Part shown: one piece after another, positions 49,591 to 58,866 of the stretch
Layout: each line of letters starts with the position of its first letter
Numbering within the stretch: position 1 is the first letter of the stretch
Assembly: GCF_003060825.1 (NCBI RefSeq)
Contig: NZ_CP028922.1
Span: 3,620,001-3,684,000, forward strand
DNA length: 64,000 nt
Source: Paenibacillus sp. CAA11
Lineage (GTDB): Bacteria; Bacillota; Bacilli; Paenibacillales; Paenibacillaceae
Reading direction: 5' to 3'
Position numbers and translations under genes: made by a program
The notes under the pieces: model-generated
Database searches by the model: none
What the model saw: only the letters and a program-made list of their open reading frames with translations
What the model was told of the DNA's origin: nothing

Positions 49591-50847
49591 TTAGGCGCTC
49601 TCTTCTTGTTTCTTGCTTTTTTGCGATTGCAGTTCTGGAATGATCTTCTCTTCCACAACCTTCTCAGTAATTACACAGCTTGTGATATCGTCACGAGACG
49701 GAACCTCATACATTACATCCAGCATAATGCCTTCAATAATAGCACGGAGTCCACGCGCGCCGGTATTCCGCTTAATAGCCTCGCGAGCAATCGCTTCAAG
49801 TGCTTTCGGCTCAAATTCCAAATTAACGTTATCCAGCTCCAGCAGCTTCTGATATTGCTTCACAAGCGCATTCTTCGGCTCAGACAGAATTCGCACGAGC
49901 GTCTTCTCATCAAGCGGCTCCAAAGTGGAGATAACCGGCAGACGACCTACAAACTCAGGAATCAGACCGAATTTAAGCAGATCTTCCGGCAATACCATTT
50001 GCAGGTATTCCCCTGGCTTCAGATCCTTCTGCCCGTCGGAACCCGCATTAAAGCCGATGACCTTCTTGCCGACGCGGCGTTTGATCATTTGCTCCAGACC
50101 ATCAAAGGCACCGCCGCAAATGAACAGAATATTGGTTGTATCAATTTGAATAAATTCTTGATGCGGATGCTTGCGCCCGCCTTGCGGAGGCACCGATGCT
50201 ACCGTACCTTCCAGAATCTTCAGCAGAGCTTGCTGAACACCTTCTCCGGACACGTCACGGGTAATCGAAGGATTCTCGGATTTACGAGCAACCTTATCAA
50301 TTTCGTCAATGTAGATGATGCCGCGTTCAGCCTTCTCTACATCATAATCTGCTGCTTGAATCAGCTTCAATAAGATGTTCTCAACATCTTCGCCTACATA
50401 ACCCGCTTCGGTCAAAGAGGTTGCATCTGCAATAGCAAAAGGTACATTCAAGATCTTAGCCATGGTTTGAGCCAGCAGCGTCTTCCCTGAACCGGTTGGA
50501 CCGAGCAGAAGAATGTTACTCTTCTGAAGCTCAACATCTTCAATTTTGCTGCCTGTATTTACACGTTTGTAGTGGTTATACACCGCAACAGACAATGACT
50601 TCTTCGCTTGTTCCTGACCGATTACATACTGGTCCAGGATGTCACGGATTTCACGAGGTTTTGGAATCTCTTTGAGATCCAGCTCTTCTTCGTGACCGAG
50701 CTCCTCTTCTACAATCTCCGTGCATAGCTCGATACACTCATCACATATATAAACGCCAGGACCTGCAACCAGTTTACGAACTTGGTCCTGTGACTTGCCG
50801 CAGAAAGAACATTTCAATTGGCCTTTCTCGTCATTAAATTTAAACAT
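49591..50847 (-). CDS. clpX: ATP-dependent Clp protease ATPase subunit ClpX
   Basis: This AAA+ unfoldase has 418 residues. The N-terminal C4 zinc finger ([11 protein letters not shown]... CDECIELC, about 10-41) dimerises and binds adaptors. Walker A is [20 protein letters not shown], pore GYVGEDV, Walker [13 protein letters not shown], and ClpP-docking IGF is present as KKVIGFNAG. It feeds ClpP, encoded 12 nt upstream, so the pair forms one operon. Confidence 0.98.
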   Translation of the reverse strand: MFKFNDEKGQLKCSFCGKSQDQVRKLVAGPGVYICDECIELCTEIVEEELGHEEELDLKEIPKPREIRDILDQYVIGQEQAKKSLSVAVYNHYKRVNTGSKIEDVELQKSNILLLGPTGSGKTLLAQTMAKILNVPFAIADATSLTEAGYVGEDVENILLKLIQAADYDVEKAERGIIYIDEIDKVARKSENPSITRDVSGEGVQQALLKILEGTVASVPPQGGRKHPHQEFIQIDTTNILFICGGAFDGLEQMIKRRVGKKVIGFNAGSDGQKDLKPGEYLQMVLPEDLLKFGLIPEFVGRLPVISTLEPLDEKTLVRILSEPKNALVKQYQKLLELDNVNLEFEPKALEAIAREAIKRNTGARGLRAIIEGIMLDVMYEVPSRDDITSCVITEKVVEEKIIPELQSQKSKKQEESA

Positions 50848-50859
50848 CTGAACACCCCT

Positions 50860-51450
50860 TTATGAAATGATGGGCTTATTAATAACCTGATCGATGATCC
50901 CATAAGCCTTAGCTTCTTCCGCGCTGAGGAAATAATCGCGGTCCGTATCCTGCTGTATTTTATCAAGGGATTGACCCGTGCGTTCAACGTAAATTTGGTT
51001 CAATTTCTCTTTGGTCTTCAAGATCCAATCCGCATGAATTTTGATATCTGCGGCTTGACCCTGAACACCACCCAGCGGTTGATGAATCATCACTTCGCTG
51101 TTCGGAAGCGCAAACCGCTTGCCGGGTGCTCCTGCAGTTAACAGAAGGGAGCCCATGCTTGCGGCCATGCCTACACAGATGGTAGACACGTCTGATTTGA
51201 CAAATTGCATCGTATCATATATACCCATCCCCGCTGTAACAGAACCACCCGGGGAATTTATATAGAGATGGATGTCTTTGCCGGGATCTTCGGCATCCAA
51301 AAACAACAATTGAGCAATGACCAGATTAGCTACTTCATCATCAATTGCGCTGCTGAGAAAAATGATCCGGTCTTTAAGCAGCCGCGAATAAATATCGTAG
51401 GACCGCTCTCCCCGATTCGTTTGTTCAACAACCATAGGTACTAAGCTCAT
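50860..51450 (-). CDS. clpP: Clp protease proteolytic subunit ClpP
   Basis: This serine protease has 196 residues. The catalytic serine is in [16 protein letters not shown] (about Ser98), the histidine in [18 protein letters not shown] (about His123), and the aspartate in [15 protein letters not shown]. It forms the tetradecameric chamber used by ClpX and ClpC. In B. subtilis clpP lies elsewhere; adjacency to clpX is typical of Paenibacillus and proteobacteria. Confidence 0.98.
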   Translation of the reverse strand: MSLVPMVVEQTNRGERSYDIYSRLLKDRIIFLSSAIDDEVANLVIAQLLFLDAEDPGKDIHLYINSPGGSVTAGMGIYDTMQFVKSDVSTICVGMAASMGSLLLTAGAPGKRFALPNSEVMIHQPLGGVQGQAADIKIHADWILKTKEKLNQIYVERTGQSLDKIQQDTDRDYFLSAEEAKAYGIIDQVINKPIIS

Positions 51451-51497
51451 GTGACCGACCCCTTTTCCTTAGCATCTCACGATTCGCTTACATCATT

Positions 51498-51526
51498 ATT
51501 TTAACATGTTCAATGCCCCATGTCAT
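51498..51526 (-). promoter_or_regulatory. Probable sigma-A promoter of clpP-clpX
   Basis: On the minus strand, -35 ATGACA (51521-51526) and -10 TAAAAT (51498-51503) have a 17-nt spacer. The start falls about 40 nt before clpP. I found no clear CtsR heptad repeat next to it. Confidence 0.55.
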
Positions 51527-51619
51527 TTTTCACAATTGATACAGTGTATCGAAATCCCAATTATTATATGCAGCCAACAGCACACCACCGCATATGGTAA
51601 TTACTGTATTTGTTTTTAT

Positions 51620-51657
51620 TGAAAAATTAAGGCACGCAATGAATCTACGTGCCTTAA
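51620..51657 (-). terminator. Rho-independent terminator of tig
   Basis: A perfect 10-bp stem, TTAAGGCACG (51627-51636) and CGTGCCTTAA (51648-51657), is followed on the minus strand by TTTTTCAATAAAAAC. It lies 73 nt past the tig stop. Confidence 0.75.
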
Positions 51658-51729
51658 CCTTCATAGGTTTCATATGAAATTTACAAGGTGTCAGAAGCAA
51701 CGCTTCTGTCCAAGCGCCTATAGTGATTA

Positions 51730-53121
51730 TTACTCTGCAGAAGCCTCTTCAGAAGCAGCCTTCTTGGTTGTTTTCTTAGCAGGCTTCTTAGTCTCTTTAG
51801 CTTCTTCCTTAACTTCTTTTTTAGCTTCAGCAGGAACTTGCTTGCTGTTAGCTACAAGGAACTCGATCGTCTTGCGAAGTTGAACCTCTTCGCGGATGCT
51901 GCCCAGCGATCCGTTCGCAGCAAGGATATCGCGAATTTCTTCAGAAGTACGTTTGTACATTTCAGCCATATTATTGAGCTCTTCAGTAACTTCGTCCTCA
52001 GAAACTGTAATATTCTCTTGCTTAGCGACTTGTTCCAATACCAGGTTGTTACGAACACGCTTCTCAGCGTCACCTTCCATTTGCTCTTGCAGCTCGGACA
52101 GAGTTTGTCCAGAGAAGCTGAGGAACATGTCCAGATTCATGCCTTGAGTGCGAAGACGGTTGTCAAAGTCGCGAACCATGTTTTGAACTTCGCCAAGAAT
52201 CATCGGTCTTGGAATTTCAACTTCAGCATTTTCGCCGACCTTGTCCACCAATGCGGATTCAGCAGCGGCTTCGTTTTCTTTTTCCTTACGGGAAGCCAGT
52301 TGCTTCTTCAAGTCTTCTTTATATTCTTCAAGAGTGTCGAACTCACTGACGTCCTTCGCAAATTCGTCGTCCAGTTCAGGAAGCTGTTTACGTTTGATTT
52401 CATGAACCTTAACCTTGAATACAGCTTCTTTACCAGCCAGATCTTCCGCATGATAGTTCTCTGGGAAGGTTACAGTCACGTCTTTAAAGTCGCCAGTAGC
52501 AAGACCTACGAGCTGTTCTTCAAATCCAGGAATGAACTGTCCGCTGCCAAGCTCCAGGGAATGACGCTCTGCTTTGCCGCCTTCGAATGGAACACCATCA
52601 ACGGAACCCTCAAAGTCGATCACTACAGTGTCGCCGTTCTGAGCTGCTTCTTCGTCGATAACGACCAGCTCAGCATGACGCTGTTGCAGACGCTCAAGCT
52701 CTTGAGTCAATTCCTCGTCTGTAACTTCGGAGCTTGCTACAGAAACTTCAACACCTTTGTAGTCTCCAAGTTTAACTTCAGGCTTAACCGTTACTTTAGC
52801 TTTAAATTTGAAAGATTGTCCTTTAGCAAATTGCTCGATATCGACATCAGGACGGTCTACCGGGAAAATGTCGGTTTGCTCGACAGCTTCGGTATACACT
52901 TCAGGAAGCAAAATATCGATGGCGTCTTGGTAGAGGCTCTCCACGCCATAACGAGCTTCGAAAATAGACCGAGGCACTTTACCCTTACGGAAGCCAGGCA
53001 CGTTCGCTTTCTTCACCACTTTATTAAAAGCTTTATCCAGCGCCGCCGTTACGCGTTCCGCTTCGACTTCAACCTCGAGAACGCCGAGGTTCTTCTCTAT
53101 TTTTTCCCAAGTTGCTTTCAT
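51730..53121 (-). CDS. tig: Trigger factor
   Basis: The chaperone and peptidyl-prolyl isomerase (463 residues) docks on L23 at the ribosome exit tunnel. Ribosome-binding signature VPGFRKGKVPRSIFEARYG (about 40-58), FKBP-like PPIase domain (GDTVVIDFEGSVDGVPFEGGKAERHSLELGSGQFIPGFE, about 162-200) and a helical C-terminal domain are present. The tail beyond 430 is Lys/Glu/Ala-rich and unlike the core. The next gene upstream is the TPR protein, as in B. subtilis. Confidence 0.97.
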   Translation of the reverse strand: MKATWEKIEKNLGVLEVEVEAERVTAALDKAFNKVVKKANVPGFRKGKVPRSIFEARYGVESLYQDAIDILLPEVYTEAVEQTDIFPVDRPDVDIEQFAKGQSFKFKAKVTVKPEVKLGDYKGVEVSVASSEVTDEELTQELERLQQRHAELVVIDEEAAQNGDTVVIDFEGSVDGVPFEGGKAERHSLELGSGQFIPGFEEQLVGLATGDFKDVTVTFPENYHAEDLAGKEAVFKVKVHEIKRKQLPELDDEFAKDVSEFDTLEEYKEDLKKQLASRKEKENEAAAESALVDKVGENAEVEIPRPMILGEVQNMVRDFDNRLRTQGMNLDMFLSFSGQTLSELQEQMEGDAEKRVRNNLVLEQVAKQENITVSEDEVTEELNNMAEMYKRTSEEIRDILAANGSLGSIREEVQLRKTIEFLVANSKQVPAEAKKEVKEEAKETKKPAKKTTKKAASEEASAE

Positions 53122-53298
53122 TTTATGCTTTCCCCTCCAAAATTGATCACATTACTGAAATGAAGAACGAATCGATGTTATCCGTTTTCAGTCCGCCTGA
53201 TTCATTTTCACGTTCAGAATAACCACTATATTATACTCAACAATGTATCTTTTTACAAGTGTTCCGATAGAAGACAAGACATTCCAGCGCCTGTCATT

Positions 53299-54165
53299 CT
53301 ACACGCTCATCCCTTTGGATGCAAATTGCTTCATAGAACGATAGGCTTGTTCAAATCTAAGCCGCATAGAATCCGTAATTCCGTATGCCATTCGAATCTC
53401 TTCATCACTCCGGTTATCGGCCAGGCTCTCGGCCACAGTCTGATGAAGAGCAGCCGCCCAAATATCTAGTGAAGCGTCCTCTTCGCTCTGTATGGAGTGA
53501 TAATCCATCGTCCCATACACCGCCATAACAAACTGATACCAGAATTCCTGTGCAAAATAAAATAGAGTTGGATCATGAATCTGTGCTTCCTGACCGACCC
53601 GTTCGAGAACACTCTGTACAGAATCGGGGAAATCTCCGGGCCTTAATGGCACCGTCTCAATCTCTATAGTCACAAGTTCCTGACCGCGCATAAGCTGTAC
53701 TGTACCTTGAATTCCTCTTCTTCGCAGGGTCTGAAGCACGCGAAACTGCAGCAGCGGATGGTGCTCTCTGCCAGCAAGCCATGTGAGCAACGCTTCGTCT
53801 ATATCGGGTGCTTCAAGATGTGCGAGCTGCTCTAATGCCAGAAATGTATGCTCAGACAACGGCTGATTCGTCACTACGTTCAGCATCTTCATCGCATAGC
53901 CCTGATCCTCAGCAAGCTTGGCTTCAGCATGTCTACGAGCAAGATCCTCCTCGCCCTCATCCTCCTGCTGCCAGTTCGAGCGTTCCTCAGCGGACCCTTT
54001 TACTCCAGGAAAAGCATCCTTAAGCCATTCAAGCAGCGCCCGCCACTCATCATAATGGTGTGGATCTTGTCCCTGGCACTGAAGCAGAAATTCCAACAGA
54101 TCTACCGCTTCCTGGTAGCGTTCAGTTTCCAGCATCCGGGTCAGCTCCACTTGATAGTAATCCAA
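53299..54165 (-). CDS. TPR-like protein, positional equivalent of YsoA
   Basis: The protein (288 residues) is soluble and mostly helical, with TPR-like helix pairs near the N-terminus (MLETERYQEAVDLLEFLLQC, about 10-30) and HEAT-like spacing in the middle (ALEQLAHLEAPDIDEALLTWL). It is without membrane segment or known catalytic motif. In B. subtilis ysoA, a TPR gene, occupies this place upstream of tig. Function is unknown. Confidence 0.75.
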   Translation of the reverse strand: MDYYQVELTRMLETERYQEAVDLLEFLLQCQGQDPHHYDEWRALLEWLKDAFPGVKGSAEERSNWQQEDEGEEDLARRHAEAKLAEDQGYAMKMLNVVTNQPLSEHTFLALEQLAHLEAPDIDEALLTWLAGREHHPLLQFRVLQTLRRRGIQGTVQLMRGQELVTIEIETVPLRPGDFPDSVQSVLERVGQEAQIHDPTLFYFAQEFWYQFVMAVYGTMDYHSIQSEEDASLDIWAAALHQTVAESLADNRSDEEIRMAYGITDSMRLRFEQAYRSMKQFASKGMSV

Positions 54166-54314
54166 TGTCTTCGGAAATAAGACGATGTTGTCTTTGCCCC
54201 GATGTTGAAACCCGCTGATAAGAGCACCTCCTCTCTTCGATCATTTGCTCAAATTATTTGTAGATTATAGCACAGACCTTTGAAAAAGTTAAAATATGCA
54301 CTTATAAATTTAGC

Positions 54315-54343
54315 TTGCTTACTGGCCACATATGTGCTATATT
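54315..54343 (+). promoter_or_regulatory. Sigma-A promoter of the tRNA-Arg gene
   Basis: -35 TTGCTT (54315-54320) and -10 TATATT (54338-54343) have a 17-nt spacer. The start would be near 54350, 29 nt before the tRNA. Confidence 0.7.
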
Positions 54344-54378
54344 ATTTATTGCTTGAATTTTCACATATTATATATCAT

Positions 54379-54452
<74 letters not shown>

Positions 54453-54461
54453 TAAGACGAG

Positions 54462-54487
54462 AGACTTCCAACTGGAAGTCTTTTTTC
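54462..54487 (+). terminator. Rho-independent terminator of tRNA-Arg
   Basis: AGACTTCC (54462-54469) pairs with GGAAGTCT (54474-54481) around AACT, followed by TTTTTTCG. It starts 10 nt past the tRNA. Confidence 0.85.
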
Positions 54488-54530
54488 GTATTTTCTTTGT
54501 TTCCCCCTGTTTCCCCACCTCAGAAATCGA

Positions 54531-54751
54531 TTAACTACTGTCAGCCCCGGCTTCAACTAACAGCTTGACAATTCCCAAGTTACCGCTTCGGCAGACTATA
54601 TGTAGAGGCGCCCCATCTATAGGAGTCTTATAATTTGTAAGTTTCTTATTTATGCGCTAGGCTTAGCATGGACGAGCAAGCGTTGAACCAGCTCTATAGC
54701 CTCATTGTAACTAGCCGTATGTAAATCTTCTTTTTCAATCTTAGCCGGCAA
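54531..54751 (-). pseudogene. Broken ankyrin-repeat protein gene
   Basis: On the minus strand a TTG at 54751 (GAGGG upstream) opens LPAKIEKEDLHTASYNEAIE then LVQRLLVHAKPSA, and stops at TAA 54650-54652. In the next frame NYKTPIDGAPLHIVCRSGNL and GIVKLLVEAGADSS continue to the TAA at 54531. Together they read as one and a half ankyrin repeats (xxTxLHxAxxxGNxxIVxLLVEAGAD). The coding length is 1 nt short of a multiple of three, so a deletion near 54652 has broken the gene. It is short even for a small ankyrin protein, so the 5' end may also be lost. Confidence 0.7.
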
Positions 54752-54785
54752 AATAGATCAACCCTCTTCAATGTAAAATACGAAT

Positions 54786-54832
54786 AAAAAAATCGCCAAC
54801 CCGGTAATGCGATTTACCGAAGGTGACGATTT
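54786..54832 (-). terminator. Rho-independent terminator of the PAP2 gene
   Basis: A long interrupted stem (AAATCG, CA and CGGTAA pairing with TTACCG, TG and CGATTT) is followed on the minus strand by seven T. It lies about 60 nt past the PAP2 gene stop. Confidence 0.8.
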
Positions 54833-54891
54833 AAAAAAAATCATATCATGTTCTCCAAATCCTATCCATTCCCACCATGAATCCTAAAAGC

Positions 54892-55566
54892 TTAAGCCCC
54901 AAACCCTCGCGCTTGTTTGGCAGTTCTTCTGGAACGGACCAAAGCCGGAATGGCTTTGATTAGCAAATTGTATACTTCTACTAACGCAATCCCTGAGACG
55001 ACATCCAAAATAACATGCTGCTTCATAAAGAGGGTTGAAATGATGATCAGCAACGACATGCCGCAAATCAACGTCGTATTTAATCGATTTCGTGCAGGAC
55101 TTGTAAGAATCATCCGCATTACCATGTAACTAGAGAAGCAGTGTATGCTCGGGAAACAGTTAAAAGGTAAGTCCCGGTTATATATATAGCGGACCAGATC
55201 AGAGAATACGTCATTGCCTATGATCACTGGACGAGGAACTGTTGTCTGAAACACTAAGTAAATCCCATAGCATGTCATAGCGCAAACTGTGTAGATCAGC
55301 AATGATTTATAGTAAGATTTGCGGTCTTTAAAGAAGAAGTATACGATGCAGACATAAATATAGAAAATCCATACTCCATAAGGGAGAGCAAAATACTTAA
55401 TGAAAGGAATTGCTTCATCTATAGGTGTCATTAGAGAATAGACGCGCTCCGCAGGTCCGTTGACAAGCTGGTACAGAGCGCCAAGCACCGGGAAAATCAG
55501 CATTAGCAGCAACGGAGAAAAGCGCATTAGCTGCTGCTTTGTAAACCAAGAATTTGATTTATTCAC
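54892..55566 (-). CDS. PAP2-superfamily membrane phosphatase
   Basis: The protein (224 residues) has about six membrane helices. PAP2 motif 2 is FPSIHCFSSYMV (about 138-149) and motif 3 STLFMKQHVILDVVSG (about 188-203), which carries the catalytic His and Asp. The usual arginine before motif 3's His is replaced (STxxxKQH form). That form is shared with the phosphatidic-acid-phosphatase/inositolphosphorylceramide-synthase-like group. The substrate is probably a lipid phosphate at the outer membrane face. It is monocistronic. Confidence 0.85.
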   Translation of the reverse strand: MNKSNSWFTKQQLMRFSPLLLMLIFPVLGALYQLVNGPAERVYSLMTPIDEAIPFIKYFALPYGVWIFYIYVCIVYFFFKDRKSYYKSLLIYTVCAMTCYGIYLVFQTTVPRPVIIGNDVFSDLVRYIYNRDLPFNCFPSIHCFSSYMVMRMILTSPARNRLNTTLICGMSLLIIISTLFMKQHVILDVVSGIALVEVYNLLIKAIPALVRSRRTAKQARGFGA

Positions 55567-55993
55567 GTGAACATCAATACCTTTCCATTACATATTCATG
55601 CCGACTACTCATTTTACTTCCCGGAGAGAAAACCTTCAACACTTTTCTTAACACTCCGATAATAAATGCCTTGCCTAAACTTCACTTCGTTTCGTTATGA
55701 TCAAAAAACTGGTAGACAACGGGCATCCGCAAGCGGTAATACGACAATAAAGAGGGAAATAATTTATTCTATTGTAAAAGGCCCCTAGGGGCTTTTTTTC
55801 AGTTCCATGTTTGATCCCATAATATCTAGGTTAATTAATTTCGTTAAGCTCTATTACGATTCCTTAATATGTTCAGGTCAATACTTTATAATGCTTACAT
55901 TTCCTCCGGAATGCAGGAACCAATATATGGGAACTCTATAGCTGACTCAAGTAAGTACTTAATCAGTAGTCTGTTAGCGAAAGGGTGTATGTT
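55567..55993. other. Divergent intergenic region, 427 bp, no gene seen
   Basis: This gap lies between the PAP2 gene (minus) and the prenyltransferase gene (plus). It holds a short GC hairpin, GCCC-CTAG-GGGC (55781-55792), followed by seven T on the plus strand and preceded by AAAA, so it may terminate in either direction. A TATAAT (about 55891) lies some 100 nt before the prenyltransferase start. I see no open frame with a ribosome site and no tRNA. What transcript the hairpin would end is unclear; a small RNA from about 55620-55780 is possible but unsupported. Confidence 0.5.
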
Positions 55994-56917
55994 ATGAATC
56001 TGCTCAAACAATTGACCCAGGCCTCCCGTATGCACTTTGTTCCTATTATGGTGATTTGTGTAGTTCTCGGAACGCTGGCTGCATATTTATGGAACGATGA
56101 ATTTCATCCTTGGAGATTTCTGCTAACACTAGTTGGTGCTTCAGCGGCCCATATGTTCTCTACCATGTATAACGATATCTGGGATTACCGGAGCGGTGCA
56201 GACTTGGCTGCCTTGGCATCCGAAGAAGCACTGTCAACGGATTCCGGTTATTTAACCAGAAGCGTCTGGAAGCACTCCATTTTTGTAACGGTGACTTGGT
56301 CCATGCTTGGAATTGCTGCAGGATGCGGACTCATCTTATATTTCTTAAGCGGACCTGGCGTTCTATTGCTGGGACTAATTGGCGGCTTGCTGGCCTCCTG
56401 CTATGTAGCTCCTCCGATCCGCTATGGCTATTGGGGAAGAGGAACCAGCGAGTTTGCCCATGTGCTCTCCTTCGGTCCTCTGCCGGTTATGGGATCATAC
56501 TACGTCCAGACCTCCCATTTCGATACCCGGCTGCTGCTGCTGTCCCTGCCTGTCGGCCTGTTAACCACGCTTACCTTCTTTAATCATCATTTTCTCCACT
56601 GGAAAACCGATAAAGAGGTTGGCAAGCACACCCTGGTCGTCATGTGGGGAGAAAAGAAGTCGTTCCGTCTCTCTCCCTTGCTTCTCATCATGGCGTACCT
56701 CAGTCTGGCCATCTGCATATTCTGTAAAGTCCTTCCTGTATATGCTATCGTTGCCTTGTTTAGTGCATGGCCGTTAGGAAGAATGTACGGGGCCATGAGA
56801 GTAAGCAGAAGCCTGCAGTCTTATCAATCACTGATGGGATTGTCCCTTGAGGCAACACTTCGCTGTGGAATGATCATGATTGCCGCATTATTCATACAAA
56901 GCATGGCCGGACATTAA
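55994..56917 (+). CDS. UbiA/MenA-like prenyltransferase
   Basis: The protein has 307 residues from ATG 55994 (AAAGGG, about 9-nt spacing; an in-frame GTG at 55985 is too close to the site). It has about eight membrane helices. The first Asp-rich motif is MYNDIWDYRSGADL (about 56-69, NDxxD). The second is HHFLHWKTDKEVGKHTLVVMWG (about 198-219, equivalent to the DxxxD(K)xGKxTL motif of MenA). It would transfer a polyprenyl chain to an aromatic acceptor; whether it is the housekeeping MenA or a paralogue cannot be told, since no other men genes are nearby. Confidence 0.82.
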   Translation: MNLLKQLTQASRMHFVPIMVICVVLGTLAAYLWNDEFHPWRFLLTLVGASAAHMFSTMYNDIWDYRSGADLAALASEEALSTDSGYLTRSVWKHSIFVTVTWSMLGIAAGCGLILYFLSGPGVLLLGLIGGLLASCYVAPPIRYGYWGRGTSEFAHVLSFGPLPVMGSYYVQTSHFDTRLLLLSLPVGLLTTLTFFNHHFLHWKTDKEVGKHTLVVMWGEKKSFRLSPLLLIMAYLSLAICIFCKVLPVYAIVALFSAWPLGRMYGAMRVSRSLQSYQSLMGLSLEATLRCGMIMIAALFIQSMAGH

Positions 56918-57128
56918 CAGTGAATCTATAGCTTAACAACGTTTCAACAAAAACTGACGGAATCTAGGTCGATAGTCATGATAAATAATGGAAACTGGAA
57001 TTTTTTCATCTAATTTCATGGGCTAATCGATTCATTTTTCCGATCAAAAACCTCCTAATGCCGTAATTTCAGCCCAAATATGATAAGTTAGAGACTGACA
57101 AAAAGATATACAAGAGAGGGAGAATTTA

Positions 57129-58244
57129 GTGAAAAGAATAAAAAAGATGCACTACAAACTTATGATTCTGACTCTGGCGGCCGTGTTCCTGATTGCTGGC
57201 TGCAGCAGCAAGTCAGATAGCAAGAACAGCAATAAGGATACCAGCACCAACACCACTGCCGCTGCCAACACTTCGGCCAAGGATAGCAAGAAGACTGAAG
57301 AGAAGGATGAAGGCAACGTCCTAAAGTCATCAGATGACAGTATCCAAATTACCCTTCCAGATGGCTGGAAAGAGGACAGCACCCTTAACAATATGGCCCT
57401 GATTGGAGCATCACAGCGTCTGAAGGATAAGTACGTTCTAGTGACTCCAATATCCAAAGCAGATATGAGCGATAATGCGACACTTGAAGATTTCCACAAA
57501 CTGTTCCAGGGCAATATTCAAATTTCCCTTCAGAACTATAAAGAGATCGAGACAAAGGATATTACCATTGACTCACAACCAGCTAAATTAATCGAATTCT
57601 CCGGTTTAGCTCAAAATGTAAAAGTGCACTATTTAGCAGCACTTACAAGCAAAGGCAATTCATACTATCAAATTGTTACCTGGTCTTCCGAGAAAAAGTT
57701 TGATGACAGTAAAGAGGACTTCATGAAGGTGATTGAATCCTTCAAAGTGCTCAAAGATACAACTGCAACCGCACCGGCTGCATCGAATAGCACAACCAAA
57801 ACTCAAACTTTGAAGAACAGCGACGACAGCATTGAAGTCAAAGTACCGTCCAATTGGAGTACTGGATTAAACTTATCTCCGGATGCGGATATTCAGGCAG
57901 CAGCTCCTGCTAGCGAAGACTATATCGTTGTTCTTAGGGAGAGCAAGACAGATTTCCCTGACAATGTAACACTGAATGACTACTACAAGGTCATCCTAGA
58001 TAACATGAAGGGGTCCATGACCAATCCAGAACAAACAGAACCTAAACAGGTTACTATTAACGGTCTGAAGGGTATGCAATACGAACTTACTGGTGAAGTG
58101 GATAAGATTAAGATCAGCTACCTGATTACCATTCTTGAATCCGACAAGAACTTCACCCAAGTGCTGTTGTGGACCCGTGCGAATATGATGGATCAGAAGC
58201 GTCCAGGCTACACAGATATCGTCAACACATTTACAGAGAAATAA
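57129..58244 (+). CDS. Lipoprotein with duplicated PsbP/DUF1795-like domain
   Basis: The protein has 371 residues; the start is GTG with GAGGGAG upstream. The signal peptide ends in the lipobox LIAGC (Cys25), followed by a Ser/Thr/Asn/Lys-rich spacer (26-70). Two related domains then occur: about 72-210 (SSDDSIQITLPDGWKED, LEDFHKLFQGNIQ, IDSQPAKLIEFSG) and about 228-370 (NSDDSIEVKVPSNWSTG, LNDYYKVILDNMK, INGLKGMQYELTG). The duplication is clear by eye. It would be anchored outside the membrane. The fold resembles PsbP-like proteins; function is unknown. A terminator follows. Confidence 0.8.
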   Translation: MKRIKKMHYKLMILTLAAVFLIAGCSSKSDSKNSNKDTSTNTTAAANTSAKDSKKTEEKDEGNVLKSSDDSIQITLPDGWKEDSTLNNMALIGASQRLKDKYVLVTPISKADMSDNATLEDFHKLFQGNIQISLQNYKEIETKDITIDSQPAKLIEFSGLAQNVKVHYLAALTSKGNSYYQIVTWSSEKKFDDSKEDFMKVIESFKVLKDTTATAPAASNSTTKTQTLKNSDDSIEVKVPSNWSTGLNLSPDADIQAAAPASEDYIVVLRESKTDFPDNVTLNDYYKVILDNMKGSMTNPEQTEPKQVTINGLKGMQYELTGEVDKIKISYLITILESDKNFTQVLLWTRANMMDQKRPGYTDIVNTFTEK

Positions 58245-58269
58245 TCATTTCACTTACAGGCTTGAGCAA

Positions 58270-58306
58270 GAGCAGGGGAATTTCATTTCCCCTGCTCTGC
58301 TTTATT
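58270..58306 (+). terminator. Rho-independent terminator of the lipoprotein gene
   Basis: GAGCAGGGGAA (58270-58280) pairs with TTCCCCTGCTC (58287-58297), followed by TGCTTTATTTAT. The loop is TTTCAT. Confidence 0.85.
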
Positions 58307-58325
58307 TATATGAAGGAGGAACAGT

Positions 58326-58805
58326 ATGTCCGAAATTTACTCTTTTCAAGTAACAACCATTGATGGCCAAAAGACGACACTAGAAGCATACAAAGGCAAG
58401 GTGCTAGTGATCGTCAATACCGCCAGCCGTTGCGGCTTAACCCCTCATTATCAGGGACTACAGCGCCTTTATGATGCTTACAAGGATCAGGGCCTTGTCG
58501 TTCTTGGATTCCCATGTAATCAGTTTGCCGGCCAAGAGCCGGGTACCGAGGAAGAGATTAAGGAATTCTGTAATTTGAACTACCAAGTTTCCTTCCCCCT
58601 CTTTTCCAAGATCGATGTCAAGGGCGAGAACGCCCATCCTCTATACACTTATTTAGTGAACCATACCCCTGGACCGTATAGAACAGGTGAAATTGAATGG
58701 AATTTCGTGAAATTCCTGGTGGACCGTAAAGGCCATATTATCAGGCAGTACAGTGCTCGGACAGAGCCAGATGCTATTGAAGCCGATGTGCAAAAGCTGC
58801 TGTAG
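58326..58805 (+). CDS. bsaA: Glutathione peroxidase family thiol peroxidase
   Basis: The protein (159 residues) has its peroxidatic cysteine in NTASRCGLTPHYQGL (Cys36), with the expected LGFPCNQFAGQEPG (Gln) and EIEWNFVKFLVDRKG (Trp) partners. A third cysteine in IKEFCNLN is the likely resolving residue, so thioredoxin rather than glutathione is the probable reductant. GGAGGAACAG precedes the ATG. It faces the regulator-peptide pair and shares a terminator with it. Confidence 0.95.
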   Translation: MSEIYSFQVTTIDGQKTTLEAYKGKVLVIVNTASRCGLTPHYQGLQRLYDAYKDQGLVVLGFPCNQFAGQEPGTEEEIKEFCNLNYQVSFPLFSKIDVKGENAHPLYTYLVNHTPGPYRTGEIEWNFVKFLVDRKGHIIRQYSARTEPDAIEADVQKLL

Positions 58806-58829
58806 AGTGAATGATAAACTGGTTAAGAT

Positions 58830-58866
58830 ATGAAAAAGGGGAATCTTACGATCCCCCTTTTTCATA
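58830..58866. terminator. Bidirectional terminator between gpx and the peptide gene
   Basis: TGAAAAAGGGG and CCCCTTTTTCA (about 58831-58841 and 58854-58864) pair around AATCTTACGATC. T runs exist on both strands, so it can end the peroxidase transcript (plus) and the regulator-peptide transcript (minus, 1 nt past the peptide stop). Confidence 0.85.

Noticed and set aside
49465-50373. 302-codon plus-strand open frame opposite clpX
   Set aside because: Shadow of clpX without a ribosome site or family resemblance.
51451-51729. CtsR operator upstream of clpP
   Set aside because: I could not find the GGTCAAA-type direct heptad repeat near the promoter, so CtsR control is not claimed.
51838-53163. 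441-codon plus-strand open frame opposite tig
   Set aside because: Antisense of trigger factor; the composition is Phe/Leu-rich as expected from reversed Lys/Glu codons, and no start signal is present.
55776-55800. Small RNA ending at the GCCC-CTAG-GGGC hairpin
   Set aside because: The stem is only 4-5 bp and no promoter is evident at a suitable distance upstream, so a separate RNA gene is not supported.
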